From Desulfomicrobium apsheronum (GTDB lineage Bacteria > Desulfobacterota > Desulfovibrionia > Desulfovibrionales > Desulfomicrobiaceae): a DNA stretch of 64,000 bases. The number at the start of each line of letters is the position of its first letter. The stretch's first letter is position 1. Below are positions 1-11,192 of the stretch, piece by piece. The notes under the pieces are model-generated. The model was not told the origin of the DNA. It worked only from the letters and a program-made list of their open reading frames with translations, and did not search any database. Location of the stretch: NCBI RefSeq assembly GCF_900114115.1, contig NZ_FORX01000003.1, positions 124,001 to 188,000 on the forward strand, read 5' to 3'. The position numbers and the translations under genes are program-made.

Positions 1-495
<495 letters not shown>

Positions 496-521
496 TCCAT
501 CCGCCCTGAACGATCCGAATC

Positions 522-556
522 AAGGCCCCTGCCGCGACACGCGGCAGGGGCCTTTT
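522..556 (+). terminator. intrinsic terminator after gap
   Basis: A perfect 14-bp stem (522-535 with 541-554) with a five-base GACAC loop, running into a short T tract. It lies just after the gap stop codon and separates gap from dnaK. Confidence 0.9.
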
Positions 557-580
557 CACGCGTCGCCCACGCGCCCCTCG

Positions 581-618
581 TCGCCCCCTTGAACATCGCT
601 CCTAAAGCGCCCCCATTC
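581..618 (+). promoter_or_regulatory. candidate sigma-32 (heat-shock) promoter of dnaK
   Basis: A -35-like element TCGCCCCCTTGAA (581-593) is followed after 17 bases by a -10-like CCCCAT (611-616). The E. coli RpoH consensus is TNTCNCCCTTGAA, then 13-17 bases, then CCCCATNT, so both boxes and spacing fit. Initiation near 623 would leave a leader of about 115 bases before the dnaK ATG. No CIRCE inverted repeat was seen in the interval. This is a pattern match only. Confidence 0.6.
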
Positions 619-738
619 TCGCCCGCGAACCCCTCAGTCCAAAAAAAATGCCTCCCCTGCCCTTTACAAGCAATTTTTAGGCGTTAATTTGTGCCCGATT
701 TTTACATAATTATTTCAAATACCGCAGAGGAGACCACA

Positions 739-2646
<1,908 letters not shown>

Positions 2647-2670
2647 GTACGGAGCACGACAAGCATTGGC

Positions 2671-2700
2671 TTGACACGGCAATTTGCCGGTCCCTATACT
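2671..2700 (+). promoter_or_regulatory. sigma-70-type promoter with palindrome in the spacer
   Basis: TTGACA (2671-2676) and TATACT (2695-2700) are separated by 18 bases, close to the vegetative consensus. The spacer holds the inverted repeat CGGCAA T TTGCCG (2677-2689), a place where a repressor could block polymerase. It would drive the lipoprotein-gatCA genes downstream. Its predicted start point coincides with the first bases of the hairpin at 2705. Confidence 0.6.
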
Positions 2701-2704
2701 CCAC

Positions 2705-2737
2705 GCCTGGCCCTTGACGGGGCCAGGCTTTTTTTTA
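2705..2737 (+). terminator. intrinsic terminator after dnaK
   Basis: A 9-bp perfect stem (2705-2713 with 2720-2728), a six-base loop and eight Ts. It lies 58 bases after the dnaK stop and overlaps the predicted transcription start of the promoter at 2671-2700. It therefore probably ends the dnaK message rather than the one starting here. Confidence 0.85.
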
Positions 2738-2782
2738 TTCAACCGGGACACCCCGTCAGACCCGTGTCAGGCTCCATACCTT

Positions 2783-4717
2783 ATGAAAATCCGACCACTT
2801 TATTCCTGCCTCATCATCTTGGCCCTGATTTTCGGCTCCGCCTCCTGCGCCAAGAAAATCGTGTACTCGACTCCCGACGCAAAGTCCGCCTCCGGACTGC
2901 CCGGGCACAAGGCCGCGGACCCGCAAAAAGCACTCCAGCGTTACACCAAGTATCTGGAGACAAGCCGCGTGGGCGATCCCGGCCGCGGCGAGGCCTGGCG
3001 CAATACCGTCGGCAGCGCGGTGCAGCTCGGGGAATACGAGCTGGCGGAAAAGAACCTGCAGGCATGGCAGGCGGAAAACAAAACCGCCACGTCCTCCTGG
3101 GACTGGAACCAGGCCAACGCCCAGCTTCTCCTGGCACGCAAGGGCAAGGACGCCTATGTCGGCTACCTCATCGACCTCGCCGGCCGCACCGACCTTGACT
3201 GGACCACGCGCGAGGCGGCCGGAATGGAGCTTGTCGATCATTTCTGGGCCATCCCCGAATATGGGCTGGCCTTTGACACCATGGGCTTCATCTACAAGGC
3301 CGCACCCGACGACGCGACCCGTGGCGCGCTGGAAGCCGACGCCCTGCGCCGGGCGGAATCCCTGCCGGCAGATGAGCTGCGCAAGATCCTGGCCAGCGCC
3401 CTTGACGCCGACCCGAGCGCCTATCCCTGGTCCATGGTGGTCTGGGCGCGGAGCATGAAGCTTCTGACGCAGGACAGGGACAACTGGGCGGCCGTGTGGC
3501 CCAGCCTGTCCACCATCGTACGCGGCGGCGGTCTCGCCAACAGGGAGTTCTTTGCCGCCCAGCTGCGCGCCCTGGAACAGGAAATGGGCACGGTCAGGCA
3601 GAGCCTGGTCCTGCTCCTGCCCCTTTCCGGACCGTACGCGCAGGTGGGCTGGAAAATCGCCAAGGGCGCCGACACTGCCTGGCGCGAAAGCCGGGCCCAG
3701 ACCGAGGCTCCGGCGATCAAGCTCATCAACACCGAATCTCCGACCTTTCTGGAGGAATTGCGCGCCGTGAGCGGCGTGCCCATCATCGGCGGCCCGCTGC
3801 GCAAGGAAATCTGGGGACAGATCCGTCTGGCGGGCCTGCACCGCACATCTAGATTCCTGACCTTCATGCCCAGCGTCGAGGACGAGGGCAAGGAGGCCTG
3901 GCGTTTCTTCAGCACCCCCGCCGACCAGGTCCGGGCCGTCATCCGGGGCTGCGAACAGCTGGGAATCACGTCTTATGCGATCCTGCATCCCCAGGACCGA
4001 TTCGGCACCGCCATGACCGACATCTTTCGGGAACAGGCCGGAATTCTGGGTGCCCGCATTTCCACGATCAGAGGCTACGACATCCAGAACCCGCCGACCT
4101 GGGGCAAGGCCGTGGCCGCCATTCTGGGCGCCAGCGGAGCCAAGGACACCCTGAACCCCGAACCTCCCTTTCAGGCGGTTTTTCTGCCCGATTCCCTTTT
4201 CCGGGTGCAGCAGCTGGCCCCGCTTTTCCATTACTACGAAGAGACGCGGCTCATTTTCCTGGGGCCGCAACTCTGGGGCCAGAGTCTGAACGAGGCCAAC
4301 CTGGAAACGCAATACTTCGATCTGACGCTCTTTCCCGGGGCCTGGAGCACCGACCTTACCTCGCAGAGCGCCCAGGGCCTGAAGCGCGGCATGGAAGAGG
4401 GCGGCGGGGAAGAGGCGGACATGTGGGCGGCGCTGGGCTACGACTTCGTGCGTTTTACCGCTCTGCTCGGAGGCGGCCAAAGCTCCGTCTCGGCCTTCAA
4501 CCAGGCGCTGGCCGAGGCCGCCAGCCGCATGCCCTGGACCCTGGCGCCCATGCACTGGGACGCAGGCCAGGCCTCCCAGGACCTGTTCCTGTTCCAGCCG
4601 ACACGCTCGGGTATGATCCGGGCGGACATGGAGAAGATCCGTCAGGCCAGGGAGCAAAGGCAGATCCGCCGCGAAGAACGCCGAATCCAACTTCAAAACA
4701 AGAAGCAGCAAGGATGA
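2783..4717 (+). CDS. penicillin-binding-protein activator, LpoA-like lipoprotein
   Basis: A 644-residue protein beginning MKIRPLYSCLIILALIFG, a lipoprotein-type signal sequence ending in SASC. The lipobox is imperfect, with Ser rather than Leu at -3. The N-terminal third reads as TPR-like helices. From about residue 270 (SLVLLLPLSGPYAQVG) it is a type I periplasmic-binding-protein fold of the kind found in LpoA, which activates PBP1a from the outer membrane. I chose the ATG at 2783 because the next upstream start lacks a signal peptide. The stop overlaps the region of the gatC start. Function is inferred from fold and signal; the ligand or partner is unknown. Confidence 0.75.
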   Translation: MKIRPLYSCLIILALIFGSASCAKKIVYSTPDAKSASGLPGHKAADPQKALQRYTKYLETSRVGDPGRGEAWRNTVGSAVQLGEYELAEKNLQAWQAENKTATSSWDWNQANAQLLLARKGKDAYVGYLIDLAGRTDLDWTTREAAGMELVDHFWAIPEYGLAFDTMGFIYKAAPDDATRGALEADALRRAESLPADELRKILASALDADPSAYPWSMVVWARSMKLLTQDRDNWAAVWPSLSTIVRGGGLANREFFAAQLRALEQEMGTVRQSLVLLLPLSGPYAQVGWKIAKGADTAWRESRAQTEAPAIKLINTESPTFLEELRAVSGVPIIGGPLRKEIWGQIRLAGLHRTSRFLTFMPSVEDEGKEAWRFFSTPADQVRAVIRGCEQLGITSYAILHPQDRFGTAMTDIFREQAGILGARISTIRGYDIQNPPTWGKAVAAILGASGAKDTLNPEPPFQAVFLPDSLFRVQQLAPLFHYYEETRLIFLGPQLWGQSLNEANLETQYFDLTLFPGAWSTDLTSQSAQGLKRGMEEGGGEEADMWAALGYDFVRFTALLGGGQSSVSAFNQALAEAASRMPWTLAPMHWDAGQASQDLFLFQPTRSGMIRADMEKIRQAREQRQIRREERRIQLQNKKQQG

Positions 4718-4719
4718 GC

Positions 4720-5004
4720 ATGAAAATAAGCCCTGAAAAAGCCCTGGCCATCGCCAACCTGTCCCGGCTCGAAATCAGCCCCGAGCAGGCCGCCGGCCTC
4801 AGCGTCCAGATGGATGACATTCTTGGCTACATGGACAAACTGAATGAGCTGGACACCAGCAGTGTCGAACCCATGTACACCCCCGTCGAGCAGCCCGGCT
4901 TCCTGCGCGAGGATGAAGTCCGCAAGGATTTCGAGCGCACCGAAATCCTGCGCAACGCTCCCGAGACCGACGGCGAATACTTCATCGTACCGCGCATCGT
5001 CTGA
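4720..5004 (+). CDS. gatC: Asp-tRNA(Asn)/Glu-tRNA(Gln) amidotransferase subunit C
   Basis: A 94-residue GatC, the small subunit that wraps GatA and GatB in the transamidosome making Gln-tRNA(Gln) and/or Asn-tRNA(Asn). It shows the typical [20 protein letters not shown] start, the VEPMYTP segment and the LREDEV motif, and ends in YFIVPRIV. An ATG at 4714 is also in frame, but AAGG at 4710-4713 is correctly spaced only for 4720. It is followed 41 bases later by gatA; gatB is not in this window. Confidence 0.92.
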   Translation: MKISPEKALAIANLSRLEISPEQAAGLSVQMDDILGYMDKLNELDTSSVEPMYTPVEQPGFLREDEVRKDFERTEILRNAPETDGEYFIVPRIV

Positions 5005-5045
5005 TCGACGGCGCATTTCAGAACAGCTCCAAGAGGAAATTTTTC

Positions 5046-6512
5046 ATGTCACAGATTTTCCATCATTCCCTGACCGAGGTCCGCGATCTCCTGCGCGCAG
5101 GTGAAGTCACCGCCCAGGAGGCGACCGCCTCCTGCCTGGAGCGCATCGCCGCGACCGAGCCACGGCTTGAAGCCCTCCTGCACGTCTCCGGGGAAGAAGC
5201 CCTGAGCCAGGCCGAGGCCATGGACAAAAAGGGACCGGACGCAGCCAGACCCCTGTGGGGAGTGCCCGTCATCATAAAGGATGTCCTGGCTACCGTGGGC
5301 ATGCCCACGACCTGCGGCTCCAAAATTCTCGAGAACTTCGTTCCGGTCTACGACGCCGACTGCGTGACCAGACTTAAAGACGCCGGGGCCATCATCCTGG
5401 GCAAGGCCAACATGGACGAATTCGCCATGGGCTCGTCCACGGAGAATTCCGCCTTCAAGGTCACCAAGAATCCCTGGGACACGGCGCGGGTTCCTGGCGG
5501 CTCCAGCGGCGGCTCTGCGGCCAGCGTGGCGGCCGGACAGTGTTTCGCCTCCATCGGCACGGACACGGGCGGCTCCATCCGCCAGCCCGCCAGCTTCTGT
5601 GGCATCGTGGGGCTGAAGCCCAGCTACGGCCGTGTTTCCCGCCGGGGCCTCATCGCCTACGGCTCCTCCCTGGACCAGGCCGGTCCCATGACCCGCACCG
5701 TGGCCGATGCGGCGGAAATCCTGCAGGTCATCGCCGGTCACGATCCCAAGGATTCGACCAGCGTCAACGCGCCGGTGCCCAATTATCTCGAAGCCCTGAG
5801 CCGGGGCGAATCCCTGAAGGGCCTGCGCCTGGGTTTGCCCGAGCAGTACTGGGGCGAAGGCCTCTCGGCCGAGGTGGACGCGGCCTGCCGAAGCGCCGTC
5901 GAACTTGCCAACGCCCTGGGCGCCGAGATAGTGCCCGTGTCGCTGCCGCACACCGAATACGCCATCGCCACCTACTACATCCTGGCCATGGCCGAAGCCA
6001 GCTCCAACCTGGCCCGCTTCGACGGGGTGCGCTACGGCCGCCGCAGCAGCCAGACCCAGGACCTTGCGACCATGTACACCCGCTCCCGCTCCGAAGGCTT
6101 CGGGGAAGAGGTCATGCGCCGCATCATGCTCGGCACCTACGTGCTCTCGGCCGGATACTACGACGCCTACTACAGGAAGGCAGCCCAGGTCCGGCGCCTG
6201 ATCCGCCAGGATTTCCTGAACGCCCTCGGCCAGTGCGACCTGATCTGCGGTCCGGCCTGCCCGACCACGGCCTTCGCCATCGGAGAAAACACCTCCGATC
6301 CGCTGCAGATGTACCTGACGGACATCTTCACCATCTCCCTGAACCTGAGCGGATTGCCGGGGCTCTCCCTGCCCGTCGGGCTCGGGAAGGACACCGGCAT
6401 GCCGGTCGGCCTGCAACTCTTCGCTGGCAACATGGAAGAAGCCAGCCTCTTGCGCGCAGCCCAGACTCTGGAAACGCATCTGCCAAAGCTGCCCGAACCG
6501 CCACTTGCTTAA
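5046..6512 (+). CDS. gatA: Asp-tRNA(Asn)/Glu-tRNA(Gln) amidotransferase subunit A
   Basis: The glutaminase subunit, which releases ammonia from Gln or Asn for transfer to misacylated tRNA. The 488-residue protein carries the complete amidase signature. The catalytic Lys is near residue 78 (VIIKDV), the cis-Ser is in [10 protein letters not shown] (about 151-160), and the nucleophilic Ser is near residue 177 in TDTGGSIRQ. Length is normal. AAGAGGAAA precedes the ATG. A terminator follows directly, so transcription of gatCA probably ends before mnmA. Confidence 0.97.
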   Translation: MSQIFHHSLTEVRDLLRAGEVTAQEATASCLERIAATEPRLEALLHVSGEEALSQAEAMDKKGPDAARPLWGVPVIIKDVLATVGMPTTCGSKILENFVPVYDADCVTRLKDAGAIILGKANMDEFAMGSSTENSAFKVTKNPWDTARVPGGSSGGSAASVAAGQCFASIGTDTGGSIRQPASFCGIVGLKPSYGRVSRRGLIAYGSSLDQAGPMTRTVADAAEILQVIAGHDPKDSTSVNAPVPNYLEALSRGESLKGLRLGLPEQYWGEGLSAEVDAACRSAVELANALGAEIVPVSLPHTEYAIATYYILAMAEASSNLARFDGVRYGRRSSQTQDLATMYTRSRSEGFGEEVMRRIMLGTYVLSAGYYDAYYRKAAQVRRLIRQDFLNALGQCDLICGPACPTTAFAIGENTSDPLQMYLTDIFTISLNLSGLPGLSLPVGLGKDTGMPVGLQLFAGNMEEASLLRAAQTLETHLPKLPEPPLA

Positions 6513-6516
6513 CCCG

Positions 6517-6540
6517 GGCCGGATCTTCCGGCCTTTTTTT
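6517..6540 (+). terminator. intrinsic terminator after gatA, abutting the mnmA start
   Basis: A perfect 7-bp stem GGCCGGA/TCCGGCC (6517-6523 with 6527-6533), a three-base loop and seven Ts. It ends two bases before the mnmA ATG and occupies the place where a ribosome-binding site would be. Confidence 0.85.
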
Positions 6541-6542
6541 AC

Positions 6543-7586
6543 ATGCACAAAACTGCGATCGCACTGAGCGGAGGGGCCGATTCCCTCATGAGCCTGCTTC
6601 TGCTCCGGGAAACCGGGGCCGAGGTCATGGGCGTGCACGCCCGTTTTCTGGGCGCGGACGACGAAGCCCTGCACGAACGGCTGCGCGGTCTGTGCGCCAC
6701 CCTTTCCGTGCCCTTTCATCTGGTGGACCTGCGGCGTGAATTCGAGGAACTGGTCATCGCCCCTTTTGTACGCGCCTATCAGTCCGGGCTGACCCCCAAC
6801 CCCTGCGCGACCTGCAATCCGGCCATAAAATTCGGCCTGCTGCTGGACAGGGCGCGGGAACTGGGCGCGGATCGGCTGGCCACGGGCCACTATGCCCGCC
6901 TGCTGCACACCACGCAGGGTCCGGCCCTGTACAGAGGGCTCGATGCGGACAAGGATCAGAGCTATTTTCTGTCCCGGGTGCCCCGGGAACGATTCGCACA
7001 TGTCCTCTTTCCCCTGTCCGGCTGGACCAAGAACGCCGTGCGTCTGGCCCTGGCCGAGCGCGGCATGGAGCCCCCAGCCGGACGCGAAAGCCAGGAGGTG
7101 TGCTTCATTTCCGCCGATTACAGGGACTTTCTGCGGGAAAGAAACGTCCGGCTCGGCGGGCCCGGTCCCATCGCACTGGCCGACGGCACGGTCCTGGGGC
7201 GCCACGCGGGCCTTTGGAACCACACCCTCGGGCAACGCAAGGGCCTCGGCATCGCCTACAGCGAGCCCCTCTACGTGACGGGCAAGGACTTCGCGCGCAA
7301 CCGACTCCTCGTCGGCCCCAAAGCAGAAGCCATGTCGTCCGGCTGTCGCACGGACATCCCCAACCTGCTCCTGCCGCCCGAACTCTGGCCCCATGAGGTT
7401 CTCGTGCAGACCATCTACCGCCAGCGCCCCGAACCGGCGCACGTGACCGTGGATCAATCGGGCATGACCATCGCCTTCCCCGGGCCGCGGGCCATTCCCA
7501 CCCCCGGACAGGTGGCTGCCGTGTATTCGCCGGAAGGACAGGTCCTGGCCGGCGGCGTGATCCAGGAGGCAATCCATGCGGCGTGA
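6543..7586 (+). CDS. mnmA: tRNA-specific 2-thiouridylase MnmA
   Basis: Puts sulfur on wobble U34 of Lys, Glu and Gln tRNAs, using ATP to adenylate the base and a persulfide as donor. The 347-residue protein has the PP-loop SGGADS at residues 9-14. It has one catalytic Cys in NPCATCN, the second in ESQEVCFIS, and the C-terminal HTLGQRKGLG motif of the family. The start at 6543 gives the usual MnmA N-terminus but has no Shine-Dalgarno, because a terminator hairpin fills the leader. The 3' end overlaps mtaB by 11 bases, so the two are coupled. Confidence 0.95.
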   Translation: MHKTAIALSGGADSLMSLLLLRETGAEVMGVHARFLGADDEALHERLRGLCATLSVPFHLVDLRREFEELVIAPFVRAYQSGLTPNPCATCNPAIKFGLLLDRARELGADRLATGHYARLLHTTQGPALYRGLDADKDQSYFLSRVPRERFAHVLFPLSGWTKNAVRLALAERGMEPPAGRESQEVCFISADYRDFLRERNVRLGGPGPIALADGTVLGRHAGLWNHTLGQRKGLGIAYSEPLYVTGKDFARNRLLVGPKAEAMSSGCRTDIPNLLLPPELWPHEVLVQTIYRQRPEPAHVTVDQSGMTIAFPGPRAIPTPGQVAAVYSPEGQVLAGGVIQEAIHAA

Positions 7587-8865
7587 ACCCGGACAGCTAT
7601 TTTTTCTGACCACCCAGGGATGCAAGGTCAATCAGTACGAATCCCAGGCCATCCGCGAAGCTCTTGTCACGGACGGACTGATGGAAACCCACGACCCGGC
7701 CCTGGCCGACATCGTGCTCATCAACAGCTGCGCCGTGACCGAACGCGCAGTGCTCGATCTGGCCAAGCTGGTCCGGAGCCTCGCCTCGGCCAATCCCAAG
7801 CCGTGGATTGTCGTTATGGGCTGCGCCGTTGAGGCCGACCGGGAACGCATCCTGGCCATGGACGCCGTCGACGAGATCATCGCCCAGAAAGACAAAACCC
7901 GCCTTGGCAGCCCGGACCAGCCTCAAGCCCCCTTTCCCGCACTGGCCATCTCCGGCTACAACCGCGCCCGGGGCGTAATCAAAGTCCAGGACGGCTGCTC
8001 CCACGGCTGCACCTATTGCATCATCCCCACCACGCGCGGACGCTCCGTCAGCCGCCCTTCCGAAGAGATCATAAGCGAAGCGTCGCGCCTGCTTGACTCC
8101 GGCATCCGCGAAATATCCCTGTGCGGCATCAACCTGCGCCACTACGGCCGGGATCTGCCCGCAAAAGAGGATTTCTGGGATCTTCTGGCTGCGGTGGACC
8201 AGGCCCTGTCCCCCCGCTGGGCAGGCCGGGCCCGGCTGCGGCTTGGTTCCCTGGAACCGGGCGACCTGAACGCCAAGGCGCTCTCCACCCTGGCGCAAAG
8301 CCGCCTCATGACTCCGCACCTGCACATCTCCCTGCAGAGCGGCAGCCCGGAAGTGCTGCGGCGCATGGGCAGGGGGCACTACGGACCGGAACAGATATTC
8401 GATTTTCTGCAAGACCTGAGCGAGATCTGGCCGGTCTTCGGCCTGGGCGCGGACCTCATCGCGGGCTTTCCCGGCGAAACGCAGGCGCACGCGGACGAAA
8501 CCATGGATGTCGTGCAGCGTTTGCCCCTCTCCTACGCTCACGTCTTCCCCTATTCCGAGCGCCCGGGCACCCCGGCCGTGCTCTTCAAGGGCTCCGTGCC
8601 CGGCCACATCCGCCGGGAAAGAGCCAAGACCCTACGCCAGGCGGTGGCCCGCAAACGCGCTGATTTTCTGCTCGAACTGCTCAAACTCCCGGCCATGGAC
8701 GTGGCCCTGGAAGACGGCGGCACGGGCATGAACGAATTCTACGTCGAGTGCTCGGTCAGCGACGCCCCCTCCCGGGCCCGGGAGCTTTTGCGCGTAGTCC
8801 CTACGGGATTGACCTCTTCGGGACTAACAGCCAAGCTTGCCCAAGAGCAACGGGAGGGCGCATGA
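7576..8865 (+). CDS. mtaB: tRNA t6A37 methylthiotransferase MtaB
   Basis: A 429-residue radical SAM methylthiotransferase. The N-terminal UPF0004 domain has the GCKVNQYE start with its first cluster Cys, plus later Cys residues in NSCAVTE and VMGCAVE. The radical SAM motif CSHGCTYC follows near residue 140. The GCKVNQYES wording and the TTRGRSVSRP stretch fit MtaB, which makes ms2t6A, better than MiaB or RimO. Overlap with mnmA links two tRNA sulfur modifications. The stop overlaps the next start as ATGA. Confidence 0.88.
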   Translation: MRREPGQLFFLTTQGCKVNQYESQAIREALVTDGLMETHDPALADIVLINSCAVTERAVLDLAKLVRSLASANPKPWIVVMGCAVEADRERILAMDAVDEIIAQKDKTRLGSPDQPQAPFPALAISGYNRARGVIKVQDGCSHGCTYCIIPTTRGRSVSRPSEEIISEASRLLDSGIREISLCGINLRHYGRDLPAKEDFWDLLAAVDQALSPRWAGRARLRLGSLEPGDLNAKALSTLAQSRLMTPHLHISLQSGSPEVLRRMGRGHYGPEQIFDFLQDLSEIWPVFGLGADLIAGFPGETQAHADETMDVVQRLPLSYAHVFPYSERPGTPAVLFKGSVPGHIRRERAKTLRQAVARKRADFLLELLKLPAMDVALEDGGTGMNEFYVECSVSDAPSRARELLRVVPTGLTSSGLTAKLAQEQREGA

Positions 8866-9425
8866 GCATCCCGGCGTCGCCCCTTCCGGGCCGCGCCTTC
8901 CTGTCCGTGCTGAGCGCCCGCCGTGACGAGGTCTGGCCGGAGCTTCGCCCCTGCCTTGAAGAGATCATGGGCCGCATCGATTACGAGTCGCAGCCCATCC
9001 CCTTCAACCGGACCAGCTATTACGATTCGGAGCTGGGAACGCCCATTTTCCGTTACATCCTGTCCTTTGAACGCCCCCTGCCCCTCGACGGTCTGGCCGA
9101 GATCAAGCTGGGCACCAACAGGCTGGAGACTCGATGGGCTCATGACGGCAGGAGGCTTTTCAACCTCGACCCGGGCTACGTCACCCAGGAACGTCTGGTC
9201 CTGGCCACGGGCAAGAATTTCACGCACCGGGTGTACCTGTCATCGGGAATCTGGGCCGATCTGACTCTCATCTTTCAACAGGGAGACTGGTGTGACCTCC
9301 CCTGGACCTTCCCGGACTACGCCGCGCCCGAGGTCAAGAAGCACCTGACCCGCATCCGGGACATGTACAGGGAATCCCTCAAGCATTTAACATCATCAGA
9401 GGATATGCCATGCCCAAGAGTATGA
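8862..9425 (+). CDS. DUF4416 family protein
   Basis: A 187-residue protein of unknown function; I recognise the family only as DUF4416. It has a compact, charged sequence with conserved-looking blocks such as FNRTSYYDSELG, KLGTNRLE, RRLFNLDPGYV and RPW/PWTFPDY. No signal peptide or membrane segment. The start overlaps the mtaB stop (ATGA), and the 3' end overlaps yicC by 16 bases, so it is a translationally coupled member of this housekeeping block. A role near tRNA or RNA metabolism is suggested only by neighbours. Confidence 0.75.
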   Translation: MSIPASPLPGRAFLSVLSARRDEVWPELRPCLEEIMGRIDYESQPIPFNRTSYYDSELGTPIFRYILSFERPLPLDGLAEIKLGTNRLETRWAHDGRRLFNLDPGYVTQERLVLATGKNFTHRVYLSSGIWADLTLIFQQGDWCDLPWTFPDYAAPEVKKHLTRIRDMYRESLKHLTSSEDMPCPRV

Positions 9426-10291
9426 CCGGCTACGGCCGTGCCAGCGCCCAGGAAGAAGGTTGGAACCTGTCCTGGGAAATCCGCAGTCTCAACAACCGCC
9501 ACCTGGACCTGAAATGGAAGATTCCACCGACCCTCTACGCCCACCAGAAAACCTGGGAGAACGAGGTTCGCACCATTGCCAACCGTGGCGGAGTGGAGCT
9601 TTTTCTCGGACTCAAGATCAACAATCCCGAGTTGCAGTCCTTAAGCCTGGACAGGACCATGGCGGCCTCCATGCTGCAGGAGCTTAAGCGCCTGGCCGCA
9701 TCGATGGAGGTCCCGCATACACCGGACCTGAACCGACTGCTGAACATCCCCTCCCTCTGGAAGGACTCCGGCAGCATCGACAACCCGCAACTCATTGAAA
9801 GCCTCACCGAGACCCTGAAGAAGGCCCTGGAAGACTGGGACGAAACGCGGGTCCGGGAAGGGCTTGCTCTGGAGGAGGATCTGCGAGTGCGCTTTGCGCG
9901 CCTGACCGTGCTGGTGGAGGAAATCCGGGTCCTCGCGGCCCAGACCGCGCCGGAACGATTTGCCCTGCTGCAGGAACGGGTCGCCAAGCTGCTCCTCGAC
10001 AGCGGTGCCCAGATAGATCCGGACCGCATGCTGCAGGAACTGGCCACCATCTCCGACCGGGTCGATGTGTCCGAGGAGCTGACGCGTCTTGAGATTCATC
10101 TCAAGGGCATCGACGGATACTTCAACCAGACCGAACCCGTGGGCCGCAAACTCGATTTCATGGTCCAGGAGTGCTTCCGCGAGATCAACACCTGCGGCAA
10201 CAAGAGCCAGAACACGAGCATCAGCCAGCTGGTGGTGACCTTCAAGGCCGAACTCGAAAAATGCAGAGAGCAGATCCAGAATCTGGAGTAG
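9410..10291 (+). CDS. yicC: YicC family endoribonuclease
   Basis: A 293-residue member of the YicC/YloC family, starting MPKSMTGYGRASAQ and carrying the N-terminal EIRSLNNRHLD motif. The C-terminal DUF1732 part contains GRKLDFMVQECFREINT and NKSQNTSIS. In E. coli, YicC is an endoribonuclease that influences the small RNA RyhB. AGAGG lies upstream of the ATG. The yicC-remA-gmk order seen here is also found in Firmicutes (yloC-remA-gmk). Confidence 0.92.
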   Translation: MPKSMTGYGRASAQEEGWNLSWEIRSLNNRHLDLKWKIPPTLYAHQKTWENEVRTIANRGGVELFLGLKINNPELQSLSLDRTMAASMLQELKRLAASMEVPHTPDLNRLLNIPSLWKDSGSIDNPQLIESLTETLKKALEDWDETRVREGLALEEDLRVRFARLTVLVEEIRVLAAQTAPERFALLQERVAKLLLDSGAQIDPDRMLQELATISDRVDVSEELTRLEIHLKGIDGYFNQTEPVGRKLDFMVQECFREINTCGNKSQNTSISQLVVTFKAELEKCREQIQNLE

Positions 10292-10294
10292 GCA

Positions 10295-10552
10295 GTGGAA
10301 AAGAAAAAACTCCTGAACATCGGCTTCGGCAACGCCGTGGTCATGAACCGGGTGGTGGCCATCGTCGGCCCGACCTCCTCCCCCATGCGACGCCTGCGGG
10401 AGGAGGCCAAACAGGCCGGACGGCTCATCGACGCGACGCAGGGCCGCAAAACCCGCTCGCTGATCATCACCGATTCGAACCACTGCATCCTGTCCGCCAT
10501 CCAGCCCGAAACAATCAGTCAACGCTTCACCGCTGGAGGCAGTGATGAATAG
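10295..10552 (+). CDS. remA: RemA-like DUF370 DNA-binding regulator
   Basis: An 85-residue DUF370 protein with the family features [12 protein letters not shown], a [11 protein letters not shown] stretch and an [11 protein letters not shown] strand. In Bacillus, RemA is an oligomeric DNA-binding activator of matrix and osmoprotection genes; its role in deltaproteobacteria is not established. It starts at GTG with GGAG upstream, 3 bases after the yicC stop, and overlaps gmk. The symbol is by homology and position, not proven function. Confidence 0.82.
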   Translation: MEKKKLLNIGFGNAVVMNRVVAIVGPTSSPMRRLREEAKQAGRLIDATQGRKTRSLIITDSNHCILSAIQPETISQRFTAGGSDE

Positions 10553-11192
10553 CACAAGCACCCATCCCCCACAAACCAACGTGGGCATGATGCTCGTCAT
10601 CAGCGCCCCTTCGGGCACGGGAAAAAGCACCCTCATCCGGCGCCTGACCGCTGAATTCAGCGCCTTCACCTTTTCCGTGTCCTGCACCACCCGCGCCCCC
10701 CGCCCGGGCGAGGTCGACGGCCGGGAATATCATTTCCTGACCCGCGAGGAGTTCGAACTCCGCCGGGACGAGAACTTTTTCGCCGAATGGGCCGAAGTCC
10801 ACGGCAACCTCTACGGCACCCCGAGGCAGACCACCATGGACCTGCTGGCCAACGGACGCGACGTCATCTTCGACATCGACGTGCAGGGCGCGCGCCAGAT
10901 CAAGAACAACATGGGGCAGGGCTGCTACGTGTTCGTCTTCCCACCGTCACGCGAAGCTCTGGAGGCGCGCCTGAACGGGCGGGGCACGGACAGCGAGGCC
11001 ACCATCATCCGCCGCCTGGCCGCCGCCCGGGACGAAATCGCGGACAGCCGGTGGTTCGACCACTGGATCGTGAACGACAATCTGAACCTGGCTTACGAGC
11101 AACTGCGCGCCATCTATGTGGCCGAGAAAACCAAACCGGCCTACCAGGAATCGTGGCAAGCCGCCCTGATCCGTCAATGGGGGATCTCATGA
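10545..11192 (+). CDS. gmk: guanylate kinase
   Basis: Phosphorylates GMP to GDP with ATP. The 215-residue protein has the P-loop [10 protein letters not shown] near residue 20, the GMP-binding [17 protein letters not shown] segment, and the [12 protein letters not shown] motif. The ATG at 10545 has TGGAGG at a suitable distance; a GTG three bases earlier is possible. It overlaps the end of the remA-like gene, and its stop overlaps the pyrF start. Confidence 0.96.
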   Translation: MNSTSTHPPQTNVGMMLVISAPSGTGKSTLIRRLTAEFSAFTFSVSCTTRAPRPGEVDGREYHFLTREEFELRRDENFFAEWAEVHGNLYGTPRQTTMDLLANGRDVIFDIDVQGARQIKNNMGQGCYVFVFPPSREALEARLNGRGTDSEATIIRRLAAARDEIADSRWFDHWIVNDNLNLAYEQLRAIYVAEKTKPAYQESWQAALIRQWGIS

